Source of the DNA: Paracoccaceae bacterium
GTDB lineage: Bacteria > Pseudomonadota > Alphaproteobacteria > Rhodobacterales > Rhodobacteraceae
NCBI GenBank assembly: GCA_018647275.1
Contig: JABGTH010000011.1
Location: 1 to 6,531 of the forward strand
DNA length: 6,531 bases
Reading direction: 5' to 3'
The notes under the pieces were generated by a model. The model did no database searches. It worked only from the letters and a program-made list of their open reading frames with translations, and was not told the DNA's origin. Shown in pieces: positions 5,626 through 6,531 of this stretch (within the stretch, counting starts at the first letter, position 1; every line of letters starts with the position of its first letter). A program made the translations under genes and the position numbers.

Positions 5626-6141
5626 TCATGGACCGCTTGGCCAGCGTTCCGGTTGTTGGGTGTATGGCAGATAAAGCGGGTGCTTGGGATGCCCTTGCTT
5701 TGAAAGGCCCAAGTGGAATAATGGCCGCTGCGTTGCTCTAAGCAAGACAGCCACTTGCGAACCGCGGTTCATATGAATGCCGTGCGTCCCCCAAGCTGCA
5801 ACAATGGTATCGGCCCATGCTGCGCTTTCAACCAAAGTGGCATCATTGTGGGGGCCAATGGGATCAGTGGCAGCCTTCATATTGCGCGGATCTGTATCGC
5901 GCCACGCAAAGATGTTAGTAACCCGTAAACCACCAAACCCAAGGGTGCGAGCGCGGCGTTCACAACGCTCAACGGTTGGGTCGTTTTGCACCTCAGTGGC
6001 GGTTGATGGGTTGAGCATCACAAACAGCACTTTGTCAGTCTGATCATTCCACACACGCGTCAAACTATAGCGGTAGCGTTCGCAGTCAGAGTAGACAGCT
6101 GTTGAGGGCGCATCGCCCTTGGTGTGGGTGCGCGTGATCAT
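5626..6141 (-). CDS. DUF1643 domain protein (171 aa)
   Basis: This 171-aa cytoplasmic protein covers the full usual length of the DUF1643 family. The family core is clear: LFVMLNPSTATEVQNDPTVE at about residues 39-58, then RCERRARTLGFGGLRVTNIF, and AWRDTDPRNMKAA. Further on are ADTIVAAWGTHG and the C-terminal HPKHPLYLPY segment. Its biochemical function is unknown, and I do not infer one. It starts 6 nt after the stop of truB on the same strand, so the two are probably co-transcribed, with initiation possibly coupled because the Shine-Dalgarno match (AAGCGG region) is weak. No frameshift or missing core segment is visible, in contrast to the RTX gene that follows it. Confidence 0.9.
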   Translation of the reverse strand: MITRTHTKGDAPSTAVYSDCERYRYSLTRVWNDQTDKVLFVMLNPSTATEVQNDPTVERCERRARTLGFGGLRVTNIFAWRDTDPRNMKAATDPIGPHNDATLVESAAWADTIVAAWGTHGIHMNRGSQVAVLLRATQRPLFHLGLSKQGHPKHPLYLPYTQQPERWPSGP

Positions 6142-6147
6142 GACCGC

Positions 6148-6531
6148 TTAGGTATTGAACACGCGGCTGGGGTGAAGTTCGCCAGCCTTATAGCGACCAA
6201 CCGCAACGGCTTTTCCATCCAAAGAGGCCCAACATTCATCGCCGTATTCGACATCAGATGCCATCACCATGCCGGGGTTGCCATTGCGCATACGCACGGC
6301 TCCTTCAGGTGTGGTGCTGACCTGGGATAGATCATGCAATCCTTCTTCAAGAGGGCGTAAATACGTGTCTAACTCTGGCTGCTTTGCCAGTTCGTTGATC
6401 TGATCAAGAGAGATGCCATCAGTAGCATCGAAAGGGCCAGACCAGATGCGGCGCAACTCGCGCACGTGTCCGAAACAACCCAATGCTTCGCCCAAATCAC
6501 GTGCGATTGAGCGAACATAACCGCCTTTGCC
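6148..6531 (-). CDS. truB: tRNA pseudouridine(55) synthase TruB, C-terminal part (partial)
   Basis: The last 127 residues of an open frame that continues beyond the right edge of the window. The visible part starts GKGGYVRSIARDLGEALGCF, then GHVRELRR. This is the conserved TruB motif following the catalytic domain (Y-[VI]-R-S-[LI]-x-x-D-L-G). It is followed by LDQINELA and a C-terminal PUA-like region (GAVRMRNGNPGMVMASDVEY, then GKAVAVGRYKAGELHPSRVF). TruB makes pseudouridine 55 in the T-arm of tRNAs. The catalytic Asp is upstream, outside the window. The stop is TAA at 6150-6148, 6 nt before the DUF1643 start. Proximity to rpsO on the same strand fits the widespread truB–rpsO order. Confidence 0.95.
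   Translation of the reverse strand, partial: GKGGYVRSIARDLGEALGCFGHVRELRRIWSGPFDATDGISLDQINELAKQPELDTYLRPLEEGLHDLSQVSTTPEGAVRMRNGNPGMVMASDVEYGDECWASLDGKAVAVGRYKAGELHPSRVFNT

Noticed and set aside
5319..5741. A 140-aa + strand open frame.
   Set aside because: It lies antisense to the RTX N-terminus and the DUF1643 3' end and shows no family features.

Overview
The window looks like a piece of an alphaproteobacterial chromosome, most likely a marine Rhodobacterales (roseobacter-type) genome. This rests on recognising the protein families and their arrangement: a YeeE/YedE–MBL–DUF442–SulP sulfur cluster, a truB–DUF1643–rpsO block, and an RTX repeat protein with a short hydrophobic N-terminus. 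No database search was run, so the genus is not resolved.

Positions 1-3704 (+ strand) are a tight, co-directional sulfur gene set. It contains the C-terminal end of a YeeE/YedE permease subunit, a second YeeE/YedE subunit, an ETHE1-like MBL-fold hydrolase (probable persulfide dioxygenase), a stand-alone DUF442 (TIGR01244-type) sulfur transferase/phosphatase-like protein, and a SulP anion transporter with a STAS domain. Gaps are 4, 11, 24 and 25 nt, so this is probably one operon whose promoter lies upstream of the window. The likely joint role is handling reduced sulfur: permeases move a sulfur species, the dioxygenase and the DUF442 protein act on persulfides, and SulP moves the oxyanion product. 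That role is inferred from the families.

Positions 3644-4330 (- strand) appear empty of genes but hold a heavily decayed FGGY-family carbohydrate kinase, recognisable only by switching frames. It has at least four frameshifts, two in-frame nonsense codons, a large internal deletion and a missing 3' end. Its remaining 3' end overlaps the end of the SulP gene on the opposite strand, so the last ~17 residues and the stop codon of SulP are read from antisense kinase DNA. A rearrangement junction therefore lies near 3650.

Positions 4443-6531 (- strand) carry a conserved translation block, in transcription order truB (partial) – DUF1643 protein – [RTX protein remnant] – rpsO – terminator. The RTX gene sits between the DUF1643 gene and rpsO. 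It is broken by a one-base gain in a run of five C (+ strand G5 at 5413-5417) and probably by a second frameshift near its start. Two independent gene remnants flanking rpsO suggest a locus undergoing rearrangement and decay. I did not find a novel multi-gene system; the most informative features are the hidden pseudogenes and the SulP/kinase junction.
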